From Porphyromonadaceae bacterium UBA7042 (lineage in GTDB: Bacteria > Bacteroidota > Bacteroidia > Bacteroidales > Muribaculaceae), in NCBI GenBank assembly GCA_002494015.1, contig DLAR01000028.1, positions 1 to 17,982 of the forward strand: DNA of 17,982 nucleotides, read 5' to 3'. Below the pieces are notes generated by a model. It saw only the letters and a program-made list of their open reading frames with translations. It was not told where the DNA came from and searched no databases. Of the stretch, positions 6,874-14,805 are shown piece after piece (position 1 is the stretch's first letter; each line of letters starts with the position of its first letter). The position numbers and the translations under genes were made by a program.

Positions 6874-8112
6874 ATGAAGAAAATTTCTACTCTTATTGTT
6901 GCTGCTGCGGTAGCCGGTTGCGCTTTCGCCAGTCCTCTTGCTTCCATGAAGGTTGACAACCTCAAGACTCCTGAAAAGAAGGTTCTCACTGTGTCACCGA
7001 TGAAAGATGTTAAACTGACCGATGCTGCCGTTGGGTCGGTTAAGAAGTCCAAGGCTGTTGTCAAGGCTCCCGCGTCGGTTGAAGGATTGTACCTCATGAC
7101 TGACCTTTGGATTGACGAGCAGTATCCCAATGGTACTCCTGAAATGTGGACTGTTATTCTTGAACAGACCTCGGCAACCGAATACACTATGAATGGTTTC
7201 CTCGGCTTGGGCGAAGGCAATTCTGAGAACTCGGTATGGCCTTTCTCCAACATGACCGACCTTAACCTGACCTATAATCCCGCTACCGGCAAGATGACTA
7301 CCGAGGCTTATCCCAAGGTGGGCGAATTTGAATCGGATGGTGTTAAAATGGACATTCACCTCTACTGCTGCGCGTTGGAAGAACGTCCCGATGGCATGTA
7401 TATTGTTCCCAGCAAGGATATAGCTCTTGAACTTCAAGCTAACGGAACCCACATTGAAGTGACCACCCCCGGTGTCTATGTCGTTGCTGAGACAGCCGAT
7501 GGTAAACTGGCTAACTTTGGCGTCGCCCAGCTGATGTCGATGGATCTCGTTAACGGTGTTATGGCTTATGCCCGATTTGACGAAGACACTGCGGATTATG
7601 TTAACACCTCTTGCTTTATCTATTCTGAAGTTGTTGACGGCAACGTGGTTGTGAAGAACTTTGCTGATTTCGGATTTGATAACGGTGTGACATTTGTTGT
7701 TGACAATGATAAGAAGACTGTCACTGCCGATAATCAGCTGGTGCTTGTTTACCAAGGATACAATCTCTACCTGCTTCCCTTCAGCGATCAGACCGGAGAA
7801 CCTACCGGCGGAACTGTTGTTAATGGAACAATCGGCTCCAATGAGTATGGCAGCACCCTCGTTCTTGAGCCTTGGGGTCTCGCAACCGCACCTAACGGCA
7901 TAGCGCTTACCTATGAGAACATCAATACTGAAATTGCTCTGTTCTACGACCTCAACGACGCTAACTCAGCTATCGACAACATCGCTGCCGATGATGCAAA
8001 TGCTCCTGTCGAGTACTTCAACCTGCAGGGCGTGAAGGTGCAGAACCCCGAAAACGGTCTCTACATCAAGCGTCAGGGCAAAACTGTCGAGAAAGTCGTT
8101 ATCCGCAAGTAA
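6874..8112 (+). CDS. Secreted protein of unknown function with T9SS-like C-terminal domain
   Basis: This is a 412-residue exported protein with a hydrophobic N-terminus after MKK. The signal is ambiguous: VAGC (residues 13-16) fits a lipobox, while AFA (17-19) followed by Ser fits signal peptidase I. Residues about 65-350 form a beta-rich body with repeated short aromatic strands (for example GLYLMTDLWIDEQYPNG); I recognise no enzyme family or catalytic motif. The last 34 residues carry the pattern YFNLQGVKV...NPENGLYIKRQG...EKVVIRK, typical of the T9SS-type sorting domain found on many secreted proteins of Prevotella and Muribaculaceae. The gene is monocistronic, with its own promoter and terminator. 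It is probably surface-attached or released; its function is unknown. Confidence 0.85.
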   Translation: MKKISTLIVAAAVAGCAFASPLASMKVDNLKTPEKKVLTVSPMKDVKLTDAAVGSVKKSKAVVKAPASVEGLYLMTDLWIDEQYPNGTPEMWTVILEQTSATEYTMNGFLGLGEGNSENSVWPFSNMTDLNLTYNPATGKMTTEAYPKVGEFESDGVKMDIHLYCCALEERPDGMYIVPSKDIALELQANGTHIEVTTPGVYVVAETADGKLANFGVAQLMSMDLVNGVMAYARFDEDTADYVNTSCFIYSEVVDGNVVVKNFADFGFDNGVTFVVDNDKKTVTADNQLVLVYQGYNLYLLPFSDQTGEPTGGTVVNGTIGSNEYGSTLVLEPWGLATAPNGIALTYENINTEIALFYDLNDANSAIDNIAADDANAPVEYFNLQGVKVQNPENGLYIKRQGKTVEKVVIRK

Positions 8113-8171
8113 TTAAGGTTTAAAGTCTGGGGTTAAGGTTTAATCCGTAACTCCCCGACACGACGATAACC

Positions 8172-8214
8172 TCGTCCCGCACCGTTACAGCAACGGCTGC
8201 GGGACGATTTTTTT
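8172..8214 (+). terminator. Intrinsic terminator after the secreted-protein gene
   Basis: The 10-bp outer stem TCGTCCCGCA (8172-8181) pairs with 8198-8207, with an inner CCGTT/AACGG stem (8182-8186 with 8192-8196) and one bulged C. Seven T residues follow (8208-8214). It lies about 60 bp after the stop codon, past two imperfect direct copies of TTAAGGTTTAA in 8113-8155. Confidence 0.92.
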
Positions 8215-8247
8215 ATCCCGGCCTCGCCGCGCATGGGATATTTTTTG

Positions 8248-8255
8248 TAATTTTG
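8248..8255 (+). promoter_or_regulatory. -7 promoter element of the antiporter gene
   Basis: TAATTTTG fits TAnnTTTG. Transcription would start near 8260 and leave a leader of under 20 nt before the ATG at 8278. No -33 box is clear. Confidence 0.55.
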
Positions 8256-8277
8256 TAAACGAAATCCCATCCTGTCC

Positions 8278-10482
8278 ATGAATTTCCTGTCCATCGCCAT
8301 ACCCGCCGCGGCGCCGCTCATCAAGGCTCCCGTCCCCATTTTCCTGATGGTGATGGCGATAATCCTGCTGACCCCCCTGCTTCTCAACCGGCTTAAAATC
8401 CCCTATGTCATCGGCCTGATTCTCGCCGGTGTCGCCGTGGGGCCCCACGGGTTCAACCTCTTGGCGCGCGACATGAGTTTCGAAGTGTTCGGGCAGGTCG
8501 GAATCCTCTACCTGATGTTTCTCGCAGGCATCGAGATTGACATGTACCACCTGAAAAAGAACCTGAAAAAAGGACTCTGCTTCGGGTTGTTCACCTTCCT
8601 GATACCCCTTGGCCTCGGCGCGGTCGCCGCCGCCCTGTTCCTCGGCCTGTCGCCGCTGACAGCCGTGCTGCTCGCCTCGATGTTCTCGGCCCACACGCTG
8701 ATTGCCTACCCCATCGTGTCGCGTTTCGGCATCACCAAGTCACCCGCCGTGGTCATCGCCATCGCGGGAACCATAGTCACCGTGCTCGGCTCGCTCATCG
8801 TGCTCGCCGGGGTGCTCGGTGTCGAGCGCGACGGTTCGATAGCCTCTCTGGGCCCTCTGCTCGGCTGTCTCGCCCTCTACTGCCTCGGGGTTGTCTATCT
8901 CTATCCCCGTGTCACGCGGTGGTTTTTCAAGAGCTACAACGACGGCATAGCGCAGTTTGTCTATGTGCTGGTGATGGTGTTTCTAGCCGCCGCCGTGGCA
9001 TCGTGGATCGGCATCGAGGGTGTCTTCGGCGCGTTCTATGCCGGACTGGTGCTGAACCGCTACATCCCCGGGCGGTCGTCGCTGATGTCGCGCCTTGAAT
9101 TTGTCGGCAACGCCATTTTTATACCCTATTTTCTCATCGGCGTGGGCATGCTGATTGACATTCATGTGGTCACCGCCGGGTGGACCACGCTCTATATTGC
9201 CGCCGTCATGAGCGGCGTGGCCATGCTGACCAAGTGGCTCGCGGCACTCGCCACGCAGAAAGCGTTTGGCCTCACCGGGCTCGACCGCTCCGTGATGTAC
9301 CAGCTTTCCAACGCCCACACCGCCGTGGCCCTCGCCGTGGTTATGATCGGCTATAATATGGACCTGTTCGGAGTCGAGATTCTCAACGGCACCGTGGTCA
9401 TGATACTGGTGACATGCACCGTCTCGTCGCTCGGTACCGAGCGCGCCGCCACAAAGCTGAAACTCCGCATGCTTGAGCAGCTCGACCGCGACGAGGCCGC
9501 CACCGCCCCGGCTCCGGTCAGCCGCACCCTCATCACCATTTCCAACCCCCTGACCGCCCCCGGCCTCGTGGACCTCGCGCTGATGATGCGTCCGCAGGGG
9601 GAATCGACCGCCGGAAAACTGTTTGCCGTCCATGTGCGCAGCGACAATTCCGCCTCGTCGCGCGCCATCGGGCGCAATTCGCTCGACGTCGCCGAGGCCG
9701 CCGCGTCGAGTGCCGATGCCTCGCTCGCCACAATCGAGCGGTTTGACCTGAACGTCATCACCGGCGTGGTCAACACCATCGCCGAGCGCGACATCACCGA
9801 GGTGATTGTAGGGCTTCACCGCCGCGCCAGCATCATCGACACCTTCTTTGGCGACAAAATCGAGTCGCTCATCCGCCTGACCAACCGCATGGTAGTCATC
9901 ACCCGCTGCTTTATCCCCGTCAGCACCGTCACGCGCATCGTCGTGGCCGTGCCCGGCAGGGCGCAGTTTGAGACCGGCTTCAGGCGCTGGGTCGATGCCT
10001 TGGCCTGCCTGACACGCCAGATAGGCTGCCGCATCATCTTCAAGTGTCCCGCCGAGACTTGGCCGTGGATACGCACCGTCCTCACCCGGGGACGCTACGG
10101 AATCCGCGCCGAGCACAATGCGATGGAAAATTTTGACGATTTCGTCGTTCAGGCCAACGATATTCTTGACGACGACCTCTTTGTCGTTGTCACCGCCCGC
10201 CGTTCGTCGGTGTCGTGGAACTCCGAGATGGACGAAGTCCCCGCCTTCCTCCAGCGTTATTTTGACCGCAACAACCTTGTCGTCCTCTATCCCGGCCAGT
10301 GGGACAACGAGGCCCCGATGACGATGGCCGAAACGATGTCGACCGACATTGTCTCGCCCCCCTCTCGCCCCCTCATGGCCCTCATGACCCTCTATCGTCA
10401 GGCCGTCAAGCTGCGCAAGCGCGTCACCCACCGCAACCGCAAGCCTAAGATAGGGGGTGAAAATCAGGCTTCGCCTGAGTGA
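8278..10482 (+). CDS. CPA2-type cation/proton antiporter with C-terminal cytoplasmic domain
   Basis: This 734-residue inner-membrane protein exchanges monovalent cations for protons. Residues about 15-395 contain 12-13 hydrophobic segments of the Na+/H+ exchanger fold, with the Kef-like features IPYVIGLILAGVAVGPHG (42-58), LYLMFLAGIEID (77-88), GIEGVFGAFYAGLVLNR in the second half, and GVGMLID. Residues about 420-700 form a soluble tail that looks like tandem universal-stress-protein-like (UspA) modules starting RTLITISNP, as in many Bacteroidetes antiporters. In the TM5 segment SAHTLIAYPIVSRFG...GTIVTVLGSL, Val169 stands where relatives as I recall them have Asp (GTxxTDT), so ion coupling may differ. 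The gene is monocistronic and GC-rich. The antiporter family is secure; the transported ion is not. Confidence 0.92.
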   Translation: MNFLSIAIPAAAPLIKAPVPIFLMVMAIILLTPLLLNRLKIPYVIGLILAGVAVGPHGFNLLARDMSFEVFGQVGILYLMFLAGIEIDMYHLKKNLKKGLCFGLFTFLIPLGLGAVAAALFLGLSPLTAVLLASMFSAHTLIAYPIVSRFGITKSPAVVIAIAGTIVTVLGSLIVLAGVLGVERDGSIASLGPLLGCLALYCLGVVYLYPRVTRWFFKSYNDGIAQFVYVLVMVFLAAAVASWIGIEGVFGAFYAGLVLNRYIPGRSSLMSRLEFVGNAIFIPYFLIGVGMLIDIHVVTAGWTTLYIAAVMSGVAMLTKWLAALATQKAFGLTGLDRSVMYQLSNAHTAVALAVVMIGYNMDLFGVEILNGTVVMILVTCTVSSLGTERAATKLKLRMLEQLDRDEAATAPAPVSRTLITISNPLTAPGLVDLALMMRPQGESTAGKLFAVHVRSDNSASSRAIGRNSLDVAEAAASSADASLATIERFDLNVITGVVNTIAERDITEVIVGLHRRASIIDTFFGDKIESLIRLTNRMVVITRCFIPVSTVTRIVVAVPGRAQFETGFRRWVDALACLTRQIGCRIIFKCPAETWPWIRTVLTRGRYGIRAEHNAMENFDDFVVQANDILDDDLFVVVTARRSSVSWNSEMDEVPAFLQRYFDRNNLVVLYPGQWDNEAPMTMAETMSTDIVSPPSRPLMALMTLYRQAVKLRKRVTHRNRKPKIGGENQASPE

Positions 10483-10517
10483 AAAGTGAAAGGTGAAGGG
10501 TGATTTTCACTTTTCAC
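10457..10517 (+). terminator. Hairpin-forming heptamer repeat after the antiporter gene
   Basis: The sequence after the stop is built of 7-mers (AGTGAAA, AGTGAAA, GGTGAAG, GGTGATT) followed by their complement TTTCACTTTTCAC. A 13-bp stem, 10479-10491 with 10505-10517, can form around a 13-nt loop. An alternative 10-bp stem pairs GTGAAAATCA inside the gene (10457-10466) with 10501-10510, and a small hairpin TCAGGC/GCCTGA (10464-10478) covers the last codons. No T-tract follows, so it may be a weak terminator or 3'-end stabiliser. Confidence 0.55.
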
Positions 10518-10550
10518 AATCCCCCCGATAGTATTGTTAAAACTTTTTGT

Positions 10551-10558
10551 TAACTTTG
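10551..10558 (+). promoter_or_regulatory. -7 promoter element of the DUF2723 gene
   Basis: TAACTTTG matches TAnnTTTG exactly and is followed by GCGAG. Transcription would begin near 10563, about 24 nt before the ATG at 10587. The upstream TTG copies (10534, 10547) are too close to serve as a -33 box. Confidence 0.6.
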
Positions 10559-10586
10559 CGAGTCATTATCACTTGATTACTTGATT

Positions 10587-13500
10587 ATGAAAAAATACAA
10601 TATTATCAACGATTCGCTCGGGTGGCTGTGCTTTGTCATCGCCGCTGTCACCTATCTGTTGACACTGGAACCCACAGCGAGTTTCTGGGACTGTCCTGAA
10701 TTTATCTCGCAAGGTTTTAAACTTGAAGTGGGCCACCCGCCGGGCAACCCCATCTTCATGCTTGCGGCCCGTTTCTTCGTGAATTTCGCCGGCGGCGACA
10801 TCACCAAGGTCGCCGTGATGGTCAACGCCATGTCGGCATTGCTTTCCGCAGGCACAATCCTGCTGCTTTTCTGGACCATAACCCATCTGGTGAAACGTCT
10901 CATCGTCAGTGACGACGCAACCGAGGTGTCGCCCGTCAAGATGTTCGTCATCTTCGGGTCGGGCATCTGCGGCGCGCTTGCCTACACATGGAGCGACACG
11001 TTCTGGTTCTCGGCTGTCGAGGGCGAGGTCTATGCCTTCTCCTCTTTCTGCACCGCGCTTGTGTTCTGGCTCATTCTCAAGTGGGAAAACCGCGCCGGAG
11101 AGCCCCACAGCGACAAATACCTGATTCTCATCGCCTACGTTATCGGCATATCAATCGCCGTCCACCTGCTCAACCTCCTCTGCATCCCCGCCATCGGCTT
11201 GGTAATCTACTACCGCCTGTGGAAGAACACCAATGCCACCGGCTCGCTCATCGCCCTTGCCGTCTCGGCCGCAGTCGTCGGTCTGATTCTCTACGGCCTC
11301 GTCCCCGGATTCATAGAGGTATCGCAATATTTCGAGCTGTTCTTTGTCAACACGCTCCACACCTCCTACAACATGGGCGTTCTCGTCTATGCAATCCTCG
11401 CAGTCGCCTGCTTTGTCTGGGCGGTATATGAGCTTTACACCCAGCGCAGCATCGCGCGCATCCGCTGGTCGGTGCTGCTGAGCATCCTGCTCTCGGGCAT
11501 CCCCTTCATCGGAGACAGCCTGTGGATTCCGGTCGTTATAATGATTGCGGCCGCCTGCTACCTGTTCATGGCCCGCAAGCTGCCGGTGCGCATCCTCAAC
11601 CTCGTTGTCACCAGCATCTTCGTCATCTTTATCGGCTATTCCTCCTACGCCCTGCTGCTCATCCGCTCCACGGCCAACCCGCCCATGAATCAGAACGCGC
11701 CCGACAACGTTTTCTCCCTCGCCTCCTACCTCAACCGCGAGCAGTATGGCGAGCGTCCGCTGTTCTACGGGCAGACCAACAATTCAAGCGTCGTTTACGA
11801 GGTGGATGCCTACGGTGCCGTGTCGCCCAAATATGACAAAGGCCCCGCCCTCTATTCCAAGGTCGCCAAGACTTCTCCCGACCAGCCCGACCGCTACGAG
11901 ATTACAGGCTATAAGAAGAACTATGTCATGTCGCCCGAGCTGAACATGCTCTTCCCCCGCATTTACAGCGGCCTCCACACGGGAGCCTATACCGACTGGA
12001 TCAACATGAAGGGCGTACCCGTCGAGTCGACCGTCTATGTCGATGCCGACGGCAACACGCTCCAGACCACCACGAAGATGAAACCCACCTTCGGTGAGAA
12101 TCTCCAGTTCTTCCTCGTCTACCAGTTGAACCACATGTACTGGCGTTACTTCATGTGGAACTTTGCCGGCCGTCAGAACGACATTCAGGGCAACGGCGAG
12201 GTCAACCACGGCAACTGGATTTCGGGAATACCGTTCATTGACAATCCCCGATTGGGCGACCAGTCTCTGCTCCCCGACAGCGAGGGCGCGGGCAACAAGG
12301 GGCATAACGTGTTCTACATGCTCCCGCTCATTCTCGGTATCATCGGCCTCGGCTGGCAGGCATTTACCTCCAAGCGCGGCATCGAGCAGTTCTGGGTCAT
12401 CTTCTTCCTGTTCTTCATGACCGGTATCGCCATCGTGCTTTACCTCAATCAGACCCCCACCCAGCCCCGTGAGCGCGACTATGCGTTTGCTGGGTCGTTC
12501 TACGCCTTTGCGATATGGATAGGCATGGGAGTCGCCGGCGTGTGGGCGCTTGTCAAGATGGCGCTGACCAAGAAAGTCAAGGACGAGCCTGAACCCGAAG
12601 CCACCGACGAGCCTGAGGGTCCCGCCGCCCGTCATTCGCTCATCGGCGCCCTCGCCGGATGCGTTATCGGCCTTGTCGTGCCGTTGCAGATGGTGTCGCA
12701 GACATGGGACGACCACGACCGCTCGGGACGCTACACGACCCGCGACTTCGGCATGAACTATCTCGACTCGCTCGATGAAAACGCCATCATTTTCACCAAT
12801 GGTGACAACGACACCTTCCCCCTGTGGTATGCTCAGGAGGTCGAGGGACACCGCACCGATGTCAAGGTTGTCAACCTGTCCTACCTGACCACCGACTGGT
12901 ATGCCAACCAGATTCAGCACCCCTCCTACGACGCTCCGGCCATCGACATGCTCGCGCAACCCGTCGACTATGCCTATGACCGCATGCAGTTCTCCTACGT
13001 CGATCAGGATGCCGACACGGCGGCTGTGAACGTCTTCTCGTCGCTGCGGCAGATTTATGACCCCGCGTCGAGCAACAACCGCTGGAACGCGCCGATGATC
13101 AAATATCCCAACATGCGCATTCCCGTCGACCTCGACGCAGCCGTCAAGGCAGGGCGCATCAGCCCCGAGGAGGTCGACCGCGCCGACTCGGTGATTGTTG
13201 CCGACATGCTGGCCGACCCCGAGGTTGTCCGCACCGGCGGCATGACCCTCAGTCAGGTGCTGTCGCTCGACATGCTCGCTACAAGCATCAAGAACGGCTG
13301 GAACCGTCCCGTCTACTTCGCCTCGACCGTCCCGTCGAGCTACTATCTGGGTCTCCAGCCCTATATGCGCTCCACCGGCATGGCCTATGAGATTACCCCC
13401 GTCCGTAATGCCGAGAATACACCCGAGGATGTCTTGGCTGTCGATACCGACAAAGCCTACCGCAACATCACCGAGCGTTTCCGCTGGGGCGGTCTCGACA

Positions 13501-14072
13501 AGGTCAAAGACCCCGGCGACATCTATCTCGACGAGACTGTGCGCCGCATGGTGACAACCACGCGCTCCTACATGCTCGATGCCGCCACCGCCCTTGTCAA
13601 CGAGGCTGTCGTGGCCGAGCGTATGGACTCCGTGGCCCTCTCCCCCGAGCAGGTCGAGACTGTCAAGGCGTTCAAGGCCGACCGCTACGGCAAGGCCCTC
13701 GAAATCGTCGACCTGATGATTGAGAAACTCCCCGAAGCCGCGTCGCCCTACGCCATTCAGATTCCTCAGAAGATAGCCGGAATCTATGCCCGCATCGGTG
13801 CCGCCACCGGCAACAAAGAGGTTTCTCAGAAGGCTCTCGACATCCTCGCCAAGGAGATGCTCCGCTACTCGCAGAACCTCCGTTATTACGCCTCTCTGAA
13901 TCCGTGGCAGCGCGCGACACTCCCGCGCACCGACCGCTTTATCGAGAGTTACTACATGCTTTACCTGCTTCAGGATTATGCCGACGCGGGTGGCGACATC
14001 GAGAAGATGGTAACTACGCTCGACTCCGTCGGTGTCGACCTCAATTCACTCGCTGCCGGGATGGAAAAATAG
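10587..14072 (+). CDS. DUF2723 family GT-C-fold membrane protein, putative protein O-mannosyltransferase relative
   Basis: This 1161-residue polytopic membrane protein belongs to DUF2723, the family that includes human TMEM260, a GT-C-fold O-mannosyltransferase. The family signature follows the first membrane helix: LEPTASFWDCPEFI (27-40), whose Asp35 sits in the first loop where GT-C enzymes carry the catalytic acid, then GHPPGNPIF (49-57). About ten further hydrophobic segments run to roughly residue 650. An acidic linker KDEPEPEATDEPEG (about 665-680) and one more helix follow, then a large soluble C-terminal part starting at GRYTTRDFGMNYLDSL and including NGDNDTFPLWY (near 740), probably periplasmic. 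I started at ATG 10587; an in-frame TTG two codons earlier is less likely. Length matches Bacteroidales homologues. Its donor and acceptor are not shown by the sequence. A link to the general protein O-glycosylation of Bacteroidetes is possible but inferred. Confidence 0.88.
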   Translation: MKKYNIINDSLGWLCFVIAAVTYLLTLEPTASFWDCPEFISQGFKLEVGHPPGNPIFMLAARFFVNFAGGDITKVAVMVNAMSALLSAGTILLLFWTITHLVKRLIVSDDATEVSPVKMFVIFGSGICGALAYTWSDTFWFSAVEGEVYAFSSFCTALVFWLILKWENRAGEPHSDKYLILIAYVIGISIAVHLLNLLCIPAIGLVIYYRLWKNTNATGSLIALAVSAAVVGLILYGLVPGFIEVSQYFELFFVNTLHTSYNMGVLVYAILAVACFVWAVYELYTQRSIARIRWSVLLSILLSGIPFIGDSLWIPVVIMIAAACYLFMARKLPVRILNLVVTSIFVIFIGYSSYALLLIRSTANPPMNQNAPDNVFSLASYLNREQYGERPLFYGQTNNSSVVYEVDAYGAVSPKYDKGPALYSKVAKTSPDQPDRYEITGYKKNYVMSPELNMLFPRIYSGLHTGAYTDWINMKGVPVESTVYVDADGNTLQTTTKMKPTFGENLQFFLVYQLNHMYWRYFMWNFAGRQNDIQGNGEVNHGNWISGIPFIDNPRLGDQSLLPDSEGAGNKGHNVFYMLPLILGIIGLGWQAFTSKRGIEQFWVIFFLFFMTGIAIVLYLNQTPTQPRERDYAFAGSFYAFAIWIGMGVAGVWALVKMALTKKVKDEPEPEATDEPEGPAARHSLIGALAGCVIGLVVPLQMVSQTWDDHDRSGRYTTRDFGMNYLDSLDENAIIFTNGDNDTFPLWYAQEVEGHRTDVKVVNLSYLTTDWYANQIQHPSYDAPAIDMLAQPVDYAYDRMQFSYVDQDADTAAVNVFSSLRQIYDPASSNNRWNAPMIKYPNMRIPVDLDAAVKAGRISPEEVDRADSVIVADMLADPEVVRTGGMTLSQVLSLDMLATSIKNGWNRPVYFASTVPSSYYLGLQPYMRSTGMAYEITPVRNAENTPEDVLAVDTDKAYRNITERFRWGGLDKVKDPGDIYLDETVRRMVTTTRSYMLDAATALVNEAVVAERMDSVALSPEQVETVKAFKADRYGKALEIVDLMIEKLPEAASPYAIQIPQKIAGIYARIGAATGNKEVSQKALDILAKEMLRYSQNLRYYASLNPWQRATLPRTDRFIESYYMLYLLQDYADAGGDIEKMVTTLDSVGVDLNSLAAGMEK

Positions 14073-14101
14073 TCCGCCGACATGTGAATGGCTCCATAAA
14101 A

Positions 14102-14140
14102 ACATGAAAAGTTTGCACTGTGATGCAAACTTTTTATGTT
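14102..14140 (+). terminator. Intrinsic terminator after the DUF2723 gene
   Basis: A stem of about 16 bp (14102-14117 with 14124-14139) closes on the loop CTGTGA, with one G-U pair. The core is AAAAGTTTGCA against TGCAAACTTTT. A-rich and T-rich arms on either side would let it work in both directions. Confidence 0.85.
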
Positions 14141-14187
14141 TAGTCGCAAACCTTGCGGCAGAGTGCAACCCCCTTTTTGACTGAATT

Positions 14188-14805
14188 ATGCTGATTGAAC
14201 AGCCCCCCTATCTTTACCGACTGTTGTTCACCGAGGCCATCTGGCGCATCAAGCACCGGGGCCGCAAGGTGGTGTATCTGACATTTGACGACGGTCCCAT
14301 CCCCGAGGAAACCCCGTGGGTGCTCGACACGCTCGACCGCTACGGGGTCAAGGCGACCTTTTTCCTTGTGGGCGACAACGTGCGCCGTCACCCCGAATTG
14401 CTTGAGGAGATAAAACGGCGCGGCCACTCGTGGGGAAACCACACCATGCATCATCTTCAGGGACTCAAAGAGTCTCCCACGACCTTCCTGCGCGACATCA
14501 CCGAGGCCGACGAGCTTATCGAGAGTCCCTTGTTCCGCCCGCCCCACGGCATCATGTGGTGGAGTCAGGCGCGAGTTATAAAGCGGCATTACAACGTGGT
14601 GATGTATGACCTCGTGACACGCGACTATTCGCGCAGGATGACCCCCGAGCGCGTCCTTGACAATGTGAAACGGTATGCCCGCAACGGTTCTATAATCGTG
14701 TTCCATGACTCGCTCAAGGCTTCGCGCAACATGCGTTATGCCCTCCCGCGCGCCATCGAGTGGCTGCGCGGGCAGGGATATGAATTTGAAAAGATACCCA
14801 TGTGA
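14188..14805 (+). CDS. Polysaccharide deacetylase (NodB-homology, CE4) family protein
   Basis: This is a 205-residue single-domain NodB-homology protein of the carbohydrate esterase 4 fold, which removes N-acetyl groups from amino sugar polymers using a divalent metal. The CE4 motifs are in order: TFDDGP (32-37) with the catalytic base and metal-binding Asp pair, HTMHH (85-89) giving the H-T-x-x-H metal ligands, RPPHG (117-121), DLVTRDY (141-147), and IIVFHDS (169-175) with the catalytic His. There is no signal peptide or membrane segment, so the substrate would be cytoplasmic or export is non-classical. The promoter is unclear: TATGTTTA at 14135-14142 is one base off the -7 consensus and overlaps the preceding terminator. 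Its stop codon overlaps the next start, so it is co-expressed with queG. The physiological substrate is unknown. Confidence 0.92.
   Translation: MLIEQPPYLYRLLFTEAIWRIKHRGRKVVYLTFDDGPIPEETPWVLDTLDRYGVKATFFLVGDNVRRHPELLEEIKRRGHSWGNHTMHHLQGLKESPTTFLRDITEADELIESPLFRPPHGIMWWSQARVIKRHYNVVMYDLVTRDYSRRMTPERVLDNVKRYARNGSIIVFHDSLKASRNMRYALPRAIEWLRGQGYEFEKIPM

Noticed and set aside
8983..10431. 482-codon open frame on the minus strand within the antiporter gene
   Set aside because: It lies wholly antisense to a clear antiporter gene, its translation is rich in Gly/His/Asp with no family resemblance, and GC-rich codons on the sense strand commonly leave such frames open.
11784..12959. 391-codon open frame on the minus strand within the DUF2723 gene
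   Set aside because: Antisense shadow of a conserved membrane protein; no recognisable motif and no promoter.
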